Made by a program: the position numbers and the translations under genes
Shown here: piece by piece, positions 50,380-58,460 of the stretch
Layout of the letters: each line of letters begins with the position of its first letter
Numbering within the stretch: the first letter of the stretch is position 1
Notes under the pieces: generated by a model
Databases searched by the model: none
The model's input: only the letters and a program-made list of their open reading frames with translations
Told to the model about the DNA's origin: nothing
From: an uncultured Faecalibacterium sp.
GTDB lineage: Bacteria > Bacillota > Clostridia > Oscillospirales > Ruminococcaceae
NCBI GenBank assembly: GCA_934524985.1
Contig: CAKSYT010000003.1
Location: 62,001-126,000 of the forward strand
Length of the DNA stretch: 64,000 bases
Direction of reading: 5' to 3'

Positions 50380-52677
50380 TCACTCACCCTCCTTTTCTGT
50401 ATTCAGGGTATCCAGCGCCAGTTCCTTCTGGCTCAGCTGGCTGCGGGCGATCTCCTGATATTCCGGGCAGCTGACCATCAGCTGGGCGTGGGTGCCCTTG
50501 CCCACCAGCCTGCCCTCGTCCAGCACAAGGATCTGGTTCGCGTGCAGCACGGTGGAGATGCGCTGTGCCACAATGATCACGGTGGCGTTGTCGGTTTGTG
50601 CCTTCAGGGCGCGGCGCAGCGTTACATCGGTCTTGTAGTCCAGCGCCGAGAAGCTGTCGTCAAACAGATAGACCTTGGGGTTTTTGGCAATTGCCCGGGC
50701 AATGGAAAGCCGCTGCTTCTGGCCGCCGGATACGTTGGAGCCGCCCTGTGCAATGGGGCTCTGGTAGCCCTCGGGCTTTGCTTCGATAAAATCAGTTGCC
50801 TGCGCAATGGCAGCGGCCTTGTGCACCTGCGCATCGGTGATATCTTCGCCGCCGAATTTCAGGTTGCTGTCAATGGTGCCGCTGAACAGCACACCCTTCT
50901 GGGGCACATAGCCCAGCAGGTCGTGCAGCTGTGCCTGCGGCATCTCGCGCACGTCAACGCCGTCCACGGTCACCTTGCCGCCGGTCACATCGTAAAAGCG
51001 GGGGATCAGGTTGAGCAGAGTGGACTTGCCGCAGCCGGTGGAACCGATGATGGCGGTGGTCTCGCCGGGCTTTGCGGTAAAGCTGATGTGCTCCAACGCA
51101 TCGCTGTCCGCACCGGGGTAACGGAAGCTCGCGTCCTCGAATTGCACCACGCCCTGCCAGTCGGTGTGTGCCTGTGCAGCCTTTGCGGCGGCCTCGTCCG
51201 GGTCGTGGATGGTGGCTTTGGTGCGTATGACCTCGTCGATACGATCCGCAGCCACACCGGCGCGGGGCAGCATGACGGCCACCATGGCCAGCATCAGGAA
51301 GGACATGACGATCTGCATGGTGTAGGTGATAAAGGCGATCATCTCGCCCACCTGCATGGTACCGGCGTCCATGGCTTTGCCGCCGAACCAGACGATGAGC
51401 AGGCTGGTGCCGTTCATGATCAGGGTCATAAAGGGCATCATGGCCACCATGGCGCGGTTGGTGAACAGCTGGGTGCCCATCAGCTCCCGGTTGGCCTTGT
51501 CAAAGCGCTGCTCCTCAAACTTTTCGCGGCTGAAGGCGCGCACCGGCATGATGCCGGTCAAAATCTCGCGGCTGACCAGATTCAGCCGGTCCACCAGCTG
51601 CTGCATCACCTTGAATTTGGGCATGGCAACGCTCATCAGGAAAAGGATGAGCAGCAGCAGAATCGCAACGTCCAGCACCACGATCCAGGAAAGACCGCTG
51701 CTGCTGCCCACAACGTGCAGCACGCCGCCAATGCCCAGAATGGGCGCGTAGGCCACCATGCGCAGCAGAATGACGCAGACGAACTGCACCTGCTGGATAT
51801 CGTTGGTGGTGCGGGTGATGAGGGAAGCGGTGGAAAAATTCTCGATCTCCGCGTTGGAAAAGCCGATAACGCTGGCGAAGGTCTCCCGGCGCAGGTCGCG
51901 GCCGATGGCGGCGGACACCCGGGAAGCAAGGAAGCCAACGGCCACAGCCACGGCCACCATCAGCAGGGTGAGTGCCAGCATCTGGCCGCCTACCCGGAAG
52001 AGGTAACCCATCTGCACATACCGCGCAACGCCCTGTGCCTCATATTCCAGCTGCACCAGCAGCAAAGACTGGCTTTTCAGGTTTTCCAACAGGGTGCTGT
52101 CCAGCTGGCTCATGGCACCGTCCAGCTGCTTTTGCAGCATACTGCGGTCAAAGCCGGGCATCTGGCTCATGGCGGCAAACTGGCTGCATACCGTATCCAG
52201 ATCTGCTGCCGTGGGGGCAACGGTCTCGGTGTCGGTGTCCGCAGCGGCAGAGGGCATCTCGGCAAGGCCGGTCATGCCCATGCTGCTCTGCCCGGCGGGG
52301 GTGTTGGCGGCCTGTGCGGCAGCCATATACAGCACGATATCCGGGGTGGTCACGGCATCCTCCAGCGCGGTGCGCTCGGCCTCGGTCAGGTCGGAGCGCA
52401 GCTGCAATACACCATCGTCTTGTAGATAGTACTGGTAGGCGTTTTGCAGCTTCTGCGCATCCTCCTCGCTCATCAGCAGGCTCAGCGCGTCCAGCGTACT
52501 CTGGCGCACTGTCTGGGGCAGGGGACTTTCAATGCCGCCCTGCTGGATGCCGGTGTCCACGATCTTGCTGGTGTAGTCCGGCAGGGCAAGGTCGCAGTAC
52601 GCCTGCACGAACAGCAGTGCGAACACCACAAGGCAGACCGCCCAGTGCCGGGCCAGCTGCTTAAAGATCTTTGTCAT
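50380..52677 (-). CDS. Heterodimeric ABC exporter subunit (first half, with large external loop)
   Basis: 765 residues, larger than the usual 580-600. An insert of about 170 residues sits between the first and second helices (TGIQQGGIESPLPQT ... EYEAQGVARYVQMGY), probably extracellular. The ATPase has Walker A GSTGCGKST, signature VSGGQKQRLSIA and Walker B VYLFDDSFSALD, in which the usual glutamate is aspartate, marking it as the degenerate-site partner. A similar external extension is known in one subunit of some heterodimeric exporters. ATG at 52677 follows GGGAG. It overlaps the MarR gene end by 17 nt. Confidence 0.9.
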   Translation of the reverse strand: MTKIFKQLARHWAVCLVVFALLFVQAYCDLALPDYTSKIVDTGIQQGGIESPLPQTVRQSTLDALSLLMSEEDAQKLQNAYQYYLQDDGVLQLRSDLTEAERTALEDAVTTPDIVLYMAAAQAANTPAGQSSMGMTGLAEMPSAAADTDTETVAPTAADLDTVCSQFAAMSQMPGFDRSMLQKQLDGAMSQLDSTLLENLKSQSLLLVQLEYEAQGVARYVQMGYLFRVGGQMLALTLLMVAVAVAVGFLASRVSAAIGRDLRRETFASVIGFSNAEIENFSTASLITRTTNDIQQVQFVCVILLRMVAYAPILGIGGVLHVVGSSSGLSWIVVLDVAILLLLILFLMSVAMPKFKVMQQLVDRLNLVSREILTGIMPVRAFSREKFEEQRFDKANRELMGTQLFTNRAMVAMMPFMTLIMNGTSLLIVWFGGKAMDAGTMQVGEMIAFITYTMQIVMSFLMLAMVAVMLPRAGVAADRIDEVIRTKATIHDPDEAAAKAAQAHTDWQGVVQFEDASFRYPGADSDALEHISFTAKPGETTAIIGSTGCGKSTLLNLIPRFYDVTGGKVTVDGVDVREMPQAQLHDLLGYVPQKGVLFSGTIDSNLKFGGEDITDAQVHKAAAIAQATDFIEAKPEGYQSPIAQGGSNVSGGQKQRLSIARAIAKNPKVYLFDDSFSALDYKTDVTLRRALKAQTDNATVIIVAQRISTVLHANQILVLDEGRLVGKGTHAQLMVSCPEYQEIARSQLSQKELALDTLNTEKEGE

Positions 52678-53170
52678 GGTTCGTTTCTCCCTTCGGGTCA
52701 ATGTTTCGCGCGGCATTTTCCGCAAGAATGGCATCCATCAGCGCGCCGCGCAGCGCGTCCATCTGGGCTACCTGCTCCGGCTCCAGCCGTGCCAGCACGC
52801 TGGCAAAGTAGTCGCGCAGAGCCTGCTCGCACTGATGGCACAGCTCGTACCCCTTGGGGGTGATGCGCACCAGCGTTTTGCGGCGGTCGGCGGGGTCCGG
52901 TTCCCGCACCACAGTACCGTCCTGCTCCATTAGCCGCAGCCCGCGCGAGACCGCCGGCAGCGGCTGGCGGATCTCCCGGGCAAGGTCGGAGACATAGATG
53001 GCACCGTCCTTTCCATGGCAGTTGATGGAATGCAGCAGGCCTTCCAGCAGATTGAAGTGGCATTTGGGGCAATCGGCCAGCGCCGCCCGCATCCCGGCCT
53101 TGGATGCCTTGCTCAGCTGCCCGATATAGTGGCACATCCCCTGAAAGCTGGGGTTGCTTGGCTCGGACAC
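52661..53170 (-). CDS. MarR-family transcriptional repressor
   Basis: 169 residues. The winged helix is clear: GAIYVSDLAREIRQPLPAVS then RGLRLMEQDGTVVREPDPAD and RRKTLVRITPKGYELC. Six cysteines (for example CPKCHF and CHQC) are more than usual and might allow thiol or metal sensing. It is first in the operon with the ABC exporter and should repress its own transcription through the palindrome at 53199-53222. RBS AGGAGGGATCGTTGTG... lies before the ATG at 53170. Confidence 0.92.
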   Translation of the reverse strand: MSEPSNPSFQGMCHYIGQLSKASKAGMRAALADCPKCHFNLLEGLLHSINCHGKDGAIYVSDLAREIRQPLPAVSRGLRLMEQDGTVVREPDPADRRKTLVRITPKGYELCHQCEQALRDYFASVLARLEPEQVAQMDALRGALMDAILAENAARNIDPKGETNHDKDL

Positions 53171-53198
53171 AACGATCCCTCCTCGTTTGCATTTTTTA

Positions 53199-53262
53199 AA
53201 TACTTAACACCTGTTAAGTATTAACGCCTGATAAGCATATTCCTTTTGCAGCCGGATTGCAA
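53199..53262 (-). promoter_or_regulatory. Promoter and MarR operator
   Basis: On the minus strand TTGCAA (53262-53257), a 17-bp spacer and TATGCT (53239-53234). Directly downstream lies AATACTTAACA-cc-TGTTAAGTATT (53199-53222), two perfect 11-bp arms, around the transcription start. This is a classic MarR site layout. Confidence 0.85.
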
Positions 53263-53374
53263 GAGAATGGGAAAATATTAAACAAAAATTCACAAAAAAC
53301 TTGTAGGCTTTGTCAGGACGAAAACCAGTTCTCGCTGCATAGAAATAAAGGACAGGCAGAAACGGAGGGTGCGG

Positions 53375-54373
53375 ATGGAGCAGGGATTACAGGCGCTGCT
53401 GCAAGTATTCGGCGGCTTGGCGCTGTTTTTGTACGGGACAGACAGCCTGTGCCGGGCGGTACAGCAGGGGGCGGGCAGGCGGCTGCGCAGCTTGCTGGCG
53501 CGGTGCACCGCAAACCCGGCGGCAGGGCTGCTGACCGGTGCGGCAGTAACGGCGGTGCTGCAAAGCAGCTCGGCGGTCACAGTCATGGTTATTGCCTTTC
53601 TGGCGGCGGGGCTGTTGCAGCTGCGGCAGGCGGTGCCGGTGGTGTTTGGGGCGAATATCGGCACCACAGTTACGGCACAGCTGCTGGCGTTCCGGGTGGA
53701 AAGCTGGCGGTATCTGCTGCTGTTTGGCGGGGTGCTGCTCTGTCTGGCCTGTAAGGGCTGGCGGGGCCGCTGCGTGGGCGAGGCGGTGTTCGGCTTTGGG
53801 CTTCTGTTCGAGGGCGTTACCGTGATGCGCAGCGCCATGGAGCCGTTGCTGCAAAGCCCGCTGCTCCGGCTGGAACTTGCCCGGGTGCAGCAAAGCCCGT
53901 TGCACGGGCTGCTGGCGGGCGTCTGCATGACCCTGACGGTACAAAGCAGCTCTGCCACCGTGGCACTGCTGCAAAGCATGGCGGCACAGCCCGGGGCAGA
54001 CGGCGTGCACAGCCTGCTGGGGCTGACGGCGGCAATCCCCATTCTGCTGGGGGATAACATCGGCACCACCATCACAGCGGTGCTTGCCGCCATCGGGCAG
54101 GGAAGAGACGCCAAGCGGGTGGCGGCAGCCCACGCCATCTTCAACCTGAGCGGCGCAGCGGTGTGCTGCGCACTCTTGCAGCCCTTTGCGGCGCTGGTGC
54201 GGATGTGCTCGCCCACGGGGGCGGAGTGCGCCGTGATCGCCCGACAGATCGCCAACGCCCACACCCTGTTCAACGTACTGTGTGCGCTGGTCTGGCTGCC
54301 CCTGACCGGGCAGATGGTGCGGCTGGTCTGCGCGCTGCTGCCCGATAAAAATCGCCCGCGAGAACGGTTGTAA
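53375..54373 (+). CDS. Na/Pi cotransporter family membrane protein without PhoU domain
   Basis: 332 residues with two Na_Pi_cotrans repeats, marked by the signatures TAVLQSSSAVTVMVIAFLAA with VFGANIGTTVTAQ, and LTVQSSSATVALLQSMAA with LLGDNIGTTITA. Predicted sodium-coupled phosphate (or related anion) uptake. It ends soon after the second repeat, without the PhoU-like tail of the relative at 55980. ATG at 53375 follows GGAGG; a GTG two codons earlier is inside that site. The gene stands alone; the sortase promoter overlaps its stop codon. Confidence 0.88.
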   Translation: MEQGLQALLQVFGGLALFLYGTDSLCRAVQQGAGRRLRSLLARCTANPAAGLLTGAAVTAVLQSSSAVTVMVIAFLAAGLLQLRQAVPVVFGANIGTTVTAQLLAFRVESWRYLLLFGGVLLCLACKGWRGRCVGEAVFGFGLLFEGVTVMRSAMEPLLQSPLLRLELARVQQSPLHGLLAGVCMTLTVQSSSATVALLQSMAAQPGADGVHSLLGLTAAIPILLGDNIGTTITAVLAAIGQGRDAKRVAAAHAIFNLSGAAVCCALLQPFAALVRMCSPTGAECAVIARQIANAHTLFNVLCALVWLPLTGQMVRLVCALLPDKNRPRERL

Positions 54374-54396
54374 ACCGGAGCAGGGAATGGTATACT
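54368..54396 (+). promoter_or_regulatory. Promoter of the sortase gene
   Basis: TTGTAA (overlapping the upstream stop codon), a 17-bp spacer and TATACT. Confidence 0.7.
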
Positions 54397-54435
54397 GAAG
54401 CAGACGATACTATTATATATAAAGGGTGGAATGCA

Positions 54436-55092
54436 ATGAAACGGAAAATCGGCAGGCTGTGCATGGTGCTGGGTGCGGTGCTGATCTTATGCGCCGCCGG
54501 ATTGCTGGGCTACAACCGGTGGGATGCCGCCCGGGCGGAAAAGGCCTCGCAGAAAGTATTGGGCGAGCTGGAGCAGACCATGCAAAAGACCATTACGGAG
54601 CACCGGCAGGAAAACGAGACCGCAGCCCCGCAGCCAGTGCTGGACCCGACGCAGGAAATGACCACCGTGGAGGTGGAGGGGCACGACTATATCGGGGTGC
54701 TTTCCATCCCGGCGGCAGGGCTGGAACTGCCGGTAATGGCGCAGTGGAGCTACGCCGGGCTGAAGGTCGCCCCCGGGCGGTACAGCGGCACCACCTATGC
54801 CGATGATCTGGTGATTTGCGGCCACAACTACGCAAAGCATTTCAGCCCCATCAAGTGGCTGGCGATCGGCAGCCCGGTCTACTTTACGGATGCGGACGGT
54901 CTGCGCTGGAGCTACGAGGTGGAGAGCGTGGAGACTTTGCACCCCACTCAGATCGAGGAGATGACCACCGCTACCGAGACGGACAGCTGGGATCTGACCC
55001 TGTTCACCTGCACCTCCGGCGGCAACGCCCGGTATGCGGTGCGCTGTGTGCGGACAGGCTACCCCGTCCGTGTGACGGACGCGGCAGAGTGA
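54436..55092 (+). CDS. Sortase (transpeptidase)
   Basis: 218 residues. An N-terminal signal-anchor (about 6-25) is followed by a helical spacer and the sortase beta barrel. The catalytic triad is visible: His in DDLVICGHNYAKHF, Cys in DLTLFTCTSGG and Arg in ARYAVRCVR. It should join LPxTG-like proteins to the cell wall or to each other. No sortase substrate or pilin gene lies nearby, so this is probably a stand-alone housekeeping-type or class B/D-like enzyme; the class is uncertain. AAAGGGTGG precedes the ATG. Confidence 0.88.
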   Translation: MKRKIGRLCMVLGAVLILCAAGLLGYNRWDAARAEKASQKVLGELEQTMQKTITEHRQENETAAPQPVLDPTQEMTTVEVEGHDYIGVLSIPAAGLELPVMAQWSYAGLKVAPGRYSGTTYADDLVICGHNYAKHFSPIKWLAIGSPVYFTDADGLRWSYEVESVETLHPTQIEEMTTATETDSWDLTLFTCTSGGNARYAVRCVRTGYPVRVTDAAE

Positions 55093-55100
55093 TGCTGGCG

Positions 55101-55330
55101 CAGCGGGACGATTTGGAATGGCTTCCGCTTCTTACGGGTTGCGGCACCCAGCATCCGCTTCGTGCCTTGGGCGGCACTCGCGTCTTGCTGGCCGCTGCCC
55201 CAACAACTCCTCCCTGTTTCCGCCGCTGGCGGCGGTCGTCGTCGTTGCTAGCCATTGTCAGAGGAAAAATTATTTTAATTTTGGGATAGCGGAGCGTCTG
55301 CGGACGCTCCGCTATCCCATTTTCACGGGA
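55101..55330. repeat. Intergenic hairpin repeat, copy C (long form)
   Basis: Starts GGGACGATTTGGAATGGCTTCCGC at about 55107, is expanded by some 110 bp of GC-rich DNA, closes the first hairpin at GCTAGCCATTGTC, then reads AGAGGAAAAATTATTTTAATTTTG and a perfect 16-bp hairpin gggatagcggagcgtc-tgcg-gacgctccgctatccc, ending TTTTCACGGGAAGGGGTCGT. No gene is seen in 55093-55598. Confidence 0.65.
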
Positions 55331-55384
55331 AGGGGTCGTGACGGAAAACGGCAGCTCCAGCGCCTGTTTCCTGCGGAAACGCGG

Positions 55385-55465
55385 CGCAGCGGACGATGAG
55401 GAAAGTATTATTATAATTTGTGGTTCAGAAACGCCTGCGGACGTTTCTGAGCCACTTTTTTCACG
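55385..55465. repeat. Intergenic hairpin repeat, copy D
   Basis: GATGAGGAAAGTATTATTATAATTTG, then gtggttcagaaacg-cctgcg-gacgtttctgagccac and TTTTTTCACGGGA. It lies right after copy C in direct orientation, lacking the first hairpin. Confidence 0.6.
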
Positions 55466-55598
55466 GGAGCATACGCTGTTTTTTACGAAAAAATCCGCAA
55501 AAACGTTTGAAAGTCCTTTTTATGGTATCTGAATTGTGCGATACTGTGTTCACCGGGGAAGTCCCGGGAACAAAACAGACACACAGGAGGGAAACACC

Positions 55599-55715
55599 AT
55601 GAAGGATTTTGAGTTGCGTTATGTGGGCAGTCATGTAGAGGTATACACTGGCAGTGGTGTGTTCCTGTTTTCAGCCGACACGGTGCGCGAGGCCATGGAA
55701 GAGCTGGCCGGGTAA
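55599..55715 (+). CDS. Small conserved-looking protein (38 residues)
   Basis: A 38-residue protein MKDFELRYVGSHVEVYTGSG... ending ADTVREAMEELAG. ACAGGAGGGAAACACC in front of the ATG is a near-ideal ribosome site. The predicted fold is three short beta strands and one helix, soluble and acidic. No family is recognised. The flank upstream is repeat DNA; the next gene starts 265 nt downstream from its own promoter. The ribosome site and codon use make it a credible gene despite its size. Confidence 0.65.
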   Translation: MKDFELRYVGSHVEVYTGSGVFLFSADTVREAMEELAG

Positions 55716-55843
55716 GCGGAGACATACCGCATACGGGAAGATACAATGTAAAATGTATGTAAAATAAAAGAAAGCTTTTGGTTTTACACCGGGAAATATG
55801 TTGCGAAATGTGTGAAAAAAGTAACTTTCCTGTAAAATAAACC

Positions 55844-55873
55844 TTGTTGAGACGACCCCTTTGATGGTATAAT
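55844..55873 (+). promoter_or_regulatory. Promoter of the NptA-like gene
   Basis: TTGTTG, an 18-bp spacer and TATAAT preceded by TGG (extended -10). Confidence 0.6.
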
Positions 55874-55979
55874 AAAAATAAGCGGCTTACGGAACAGGAC
55901 AGCGCTGTGTGCGCGTAAGGTTCCGGCGGCTGTGTGCTGTAAAGGATAAAAAGGGAAGTTTCATATTAGGAGTATCGTT

Positions 55980-57758
55980 ATGGATATCACACACATTACC
56001 TCTCTGCTGGGCGGCGTTGCGCTGTTCTTGTACGGTATGTCCATCATGGGCGCCGGACTGGAAAAGCTGGCAGGCGGCAAGATGCAGGGCGTATTGCAAA
56101 AGCTTACCTCCTCCACCATCAAAGGCGTGATCTTCGGCACACTGATCACCGGCGTCATCCAGTCGTCGGCTGGTACGGTGGTTATTTGTGTCGGTCTGGT
56201 CAACTCCGGTATCATGACACTGACGCAGTCGGTAGGCGTGATCATGGGTGCAAATATTGGTACTACGGTAACAGGTCAGTTGATCCGCATGGCGGATATC
56301 TCAGGCGACAGCCTGTGGCTGACCTTGATCCAGCCCAAGACTTTTGCCCCCGTGGTGGCGTTTATTGGCTGCATTTTTTATGTGTTCCTCCGCAATGCCA
56401 AAAAGAAGAATATCGGCCAGATCATGCTGGGCTTCGGCATTCTGTTTACCGGCATGAGCCTGATGGATACCGGCGTGGCACCCCTGCGGGAGAGCGCAGT
56501 CTTTCAGAATCTGTTCGTCACCATGACCAACCCCATTCTGGGTGTTCTGGTGGGCGTGGTGGTCACCGTGATCATCCAGTCCTCTTCTGCCTCCGTGGGT
56601 ATTTTGCAGGCACTGTCCAGCACGGGGCTTGTCACTTTCAGCTCTGCCATCCCCATCATTCTGGGTGCGCATATCGGTACGGCGTTCACCCCGCTGCTCA
56701 CCATCGGCGGTTCTTCCAAGGATGGTAAGCGGGCAGCGCTCATCCACCTGTACTTCAACGTTATCGGCAGCGTCATTCTGCTGGCGCTGATCTATGCGGT
56801 GCAGTTCACCATCGGCATCCCCATGTGGGGCGATGTGATGAACAAGAGCTCCATTGCAAACATTCATACTATGTCCAGCGTGTGCGCTATGCTGCTGTTC
56901 CTGCCTTGCAGCGGGGTGCTGAGCCGCTTGGCGATGCTCACGGTGCCCAGCAGCGTGGAGGAAGCACAGGAACTGAGCATGCCGGTGCTGGACGAGCGTC
57001 TGTACAAGAGCCCGGCTGTGGCTCTGCAGCAGGCAAAGAATGCGGTGATCAAGATGTCCCGCCGTGCCGCCCGCAACGTGGGTCTGGCCGCGCCGCTGCT
57101 TTTGAAGATGGACGAGGAGACCGTGAGTGCCATCAAGGTGCGCGAGAACCTGATCGACCGCATGGAGGTGGAGATCACCAACTACCTGATCAAGCTGACC
57201 GATCAGGAGCTGGGTGACGACGAGAGCCACGCGGTGACAGAGCTGCTGAACTTTGTTACCGAATTCGAGCGCATCGGCGACTATGCCGTGAACATCATGG
57301 AAAAGGCCGAGGAGCTGTACGATAAGGAAGCCAGCTTCAGCGAGAGCGCCAAAAAGGAACTGCAATTGCTGGACGATGCTCTGGAGCGCATTTTGGCTCT
57401 GACGGACGATGCCTTTGAAAACGATGATATCCAGAAGGCTGCACAGGTAGAGCCGCTGGAGGAGATCATTGATGTGATGGTGGAACGCCTGCGCGACCAG
57501 CACATCCGCCGCCTGAAGGACGGTGTCTGCTCCATCGACACCGGCGTGGTGTTCCTCGATGTGCTGAACAACGCCGAGCGTATCTCCGACCACTGCTCCA
57601 ACATCGCAGTGCGCATGGTGGGCATGGAGGCCGGCGAAGATTACGACTCCCACACCCTGAAAAACATCATGCACCACAGCCCCAGCAAGGACTATATGCT
57701 GGAATACGAGCAGCGCCGCAAGGAATACCTTGTGCCGCTGGAAGAAATGGAAGCCTGA
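55980..57758 (+). CDS. Na/Pi cotransporter with C-terminal PhoU-like domain
   Basis: 592 residues. The membrane part has the two Na_Pi_cotrans repeats: TGVIQSSAGTVVICVGLVNS with MGANIGTTVTGQ, and VIIQSSSASVGILQALSS with LGAHIGTAFTPLLT. The C-terminal 220 residues form a PhoU-like helical bundle (about 360-580; SAIKVRENLIDRMEVEITNY, FERIGDYAVNIMEKAEELYD, NNAERISDHCSNIAVRM). It should import phosphate with sodium and sense or gate uptake through PhoU. TTAGGAGTATCGTT precedes the ATG. It is a longer paralogue of the gene at 53375, about 1.6 kb away. Confidence 0.93.
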   Translation: MDITHITSLLGGVALFLYGMSIMGAGLEKLAGGKMQGVLQKLTSSTIKGVIFGTLITGVIQSSAGTVVICVGLVNSGIMTLTQSVGVIMGANIGTTVTGQLIRMADISGDSLWLTLIQPKTFAPVVAFIGCIFYVFLRNAKKKNIGQIMLGFGILFTGMSLMDTGVAPLRESAVFQNLFVTMTNPILGVLVGVVVTVIIQSSSASVGILQALSSTGLVTFSSAIPIILGAHIGTAFTPLLTIGGSSKDGKRAALIHLYFNVIGSVILLALIYAVQFTIGIPMWGDVMNKSSIANIHTMSSVCAMLLFLPCSGVLSRLAMLTVPSSVEEAQELSMPVLDERLYKSPAVALQQAKNAVIKMSRRAARNVGLAAPLLLKMDEETVSAIKVRENLIDRMEVEITNYLIKLTDQELGDDESHAVTELLNFVTEFERIGDYAVNIMEKAEELYDKEASFSESAKKELQLLDDALERILALTDDAFENDDIQKAAQVEPLEEIIDVMVERLRDQHIRRLKDGVCSIDTGVVFLDVLNNAERISDHCSNIAVRMVGMEAGEDYDSHTLKNIMHHSPSKDYMLEYEQRRKEYLVPLEEMEA

Positions 57759-57769
57759 ATCCTATAAAT

Positions 57770-57808
57770 GCAATAGACCGCTGCACATTGTGCGGCGGTC
57801 TGTTGCAT
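57770..57808. terminator. Bidirectional terminator-like hairpin
   Basis: GCAATAGACCGC...GCGGTCTGTTGC between convergent genes, with T-rich flanks of modest length. Confidence 0.6.
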
Positions 57809-58183
57809 TTATTCCCCCAGATCTTCCAGCAGCAGGTCCAGCTCCCGGGGGCTGTTGACCACAAGCCCGCGCTTGATGCGCAACGCGTCGTTTTCCGGCA
57901 GAAGATTGGTGTAGATGCCGGTCACGCGGATCAGGGTGCCCGGGGTGCCATCGGCGCGGCAGGTGTACACCGCCACCCGCCCGCCGCTGTCCCGCAGGCA
58001 GTAGCGGGCGGCGTCCGTCTGGGGCACTGCTTGCGCGGCAAGGCTCAGGGGAGAGGCGGGGTCGGTCTCGGACCCGGCGGGGCTCTGGGACAGCGGCAGC
58101 TTTGGCAGCGCCATCCAGAACAGACTGAACACAATGGTGAATACGCAAAGCCCGTAGAACAGGCAGACAGACAGCTTGCGCAT
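57809..58183 (-). CDS. BofC_C-domain-like membrane-anchored protein
   Basis: 124 residues. One N-terminal membrane helix (about 5-25) and a short linker precede a small alpha/beta domain of about 65 residues (YCLRDSGGRVAVYTCRADGT ... ITGIYTNLLPENDALRIKRG, ending ELDLLLEDLGE). The pattern LRD..GRVAVY...T.I.V..LP..D...L..G..V.....L..LLED is that of the BofC C-terminal domain, in spore formers linked to the intermembrane checkpoint of sigma-K. ATG at 58183 follows GAAGGGAG. The assignment rests on the pattern only. Confidence 0.65.
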   Translation of the reverse strand: MRKLSVCLFYGLCVFTIVFSLFWMALPKLPLSQSPAGSETDPASPLSLAAQAVPQTDAARYCLRDSGGRVAVYTCRADGTPGTLIRVTGIYTNLLPENDALRIKRGLVVNSPRELDLLLEDLGE

Positions 58184-58317
58184 AAAAAACACTCCCTTCC
58201 CCCGTAAGTATGCCCCGTTTTGGCGGATAGCAGACAATTTTCACACGCGGGCACTGTACTTTCCACAATGGAGTGTGTTATACTATTTATATCTGCTCAG
58301 CGCGCAAAGATTGGTTC

Positions 58318-58346
58318 TTGCCCGGCTGGGGCGTGCGTGCTATAAT
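58318..58346 (+). promoter_or_regulatory. Promoter of the class A PBP gene
   Basis: TTGCCC, a 17-bp spacer and TATAAT. The leader is about 90-105 nt and holds AGGAGG at 58432-58437. Confidence 0.6.
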
Positions 58347-58460
58347 ATGGTATTGCAGTTTGAAGTTTCGTGTCACAAACGATGTGGATAAAACCCGGCG
58401 CAGCAATGCCCGGCAACAGTCTTGAAATGTCAGGAGGCGATCCCTATCTCCAACAATGAG

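Noticed and set aside
48567..52677. The ABC pair considered as exporter of the MAM-like protein
   Set aside because: Neither subunit has an N-terminal C39 peptidase domain, and the operon is under a MarR regulator 33 kb away from the gene.
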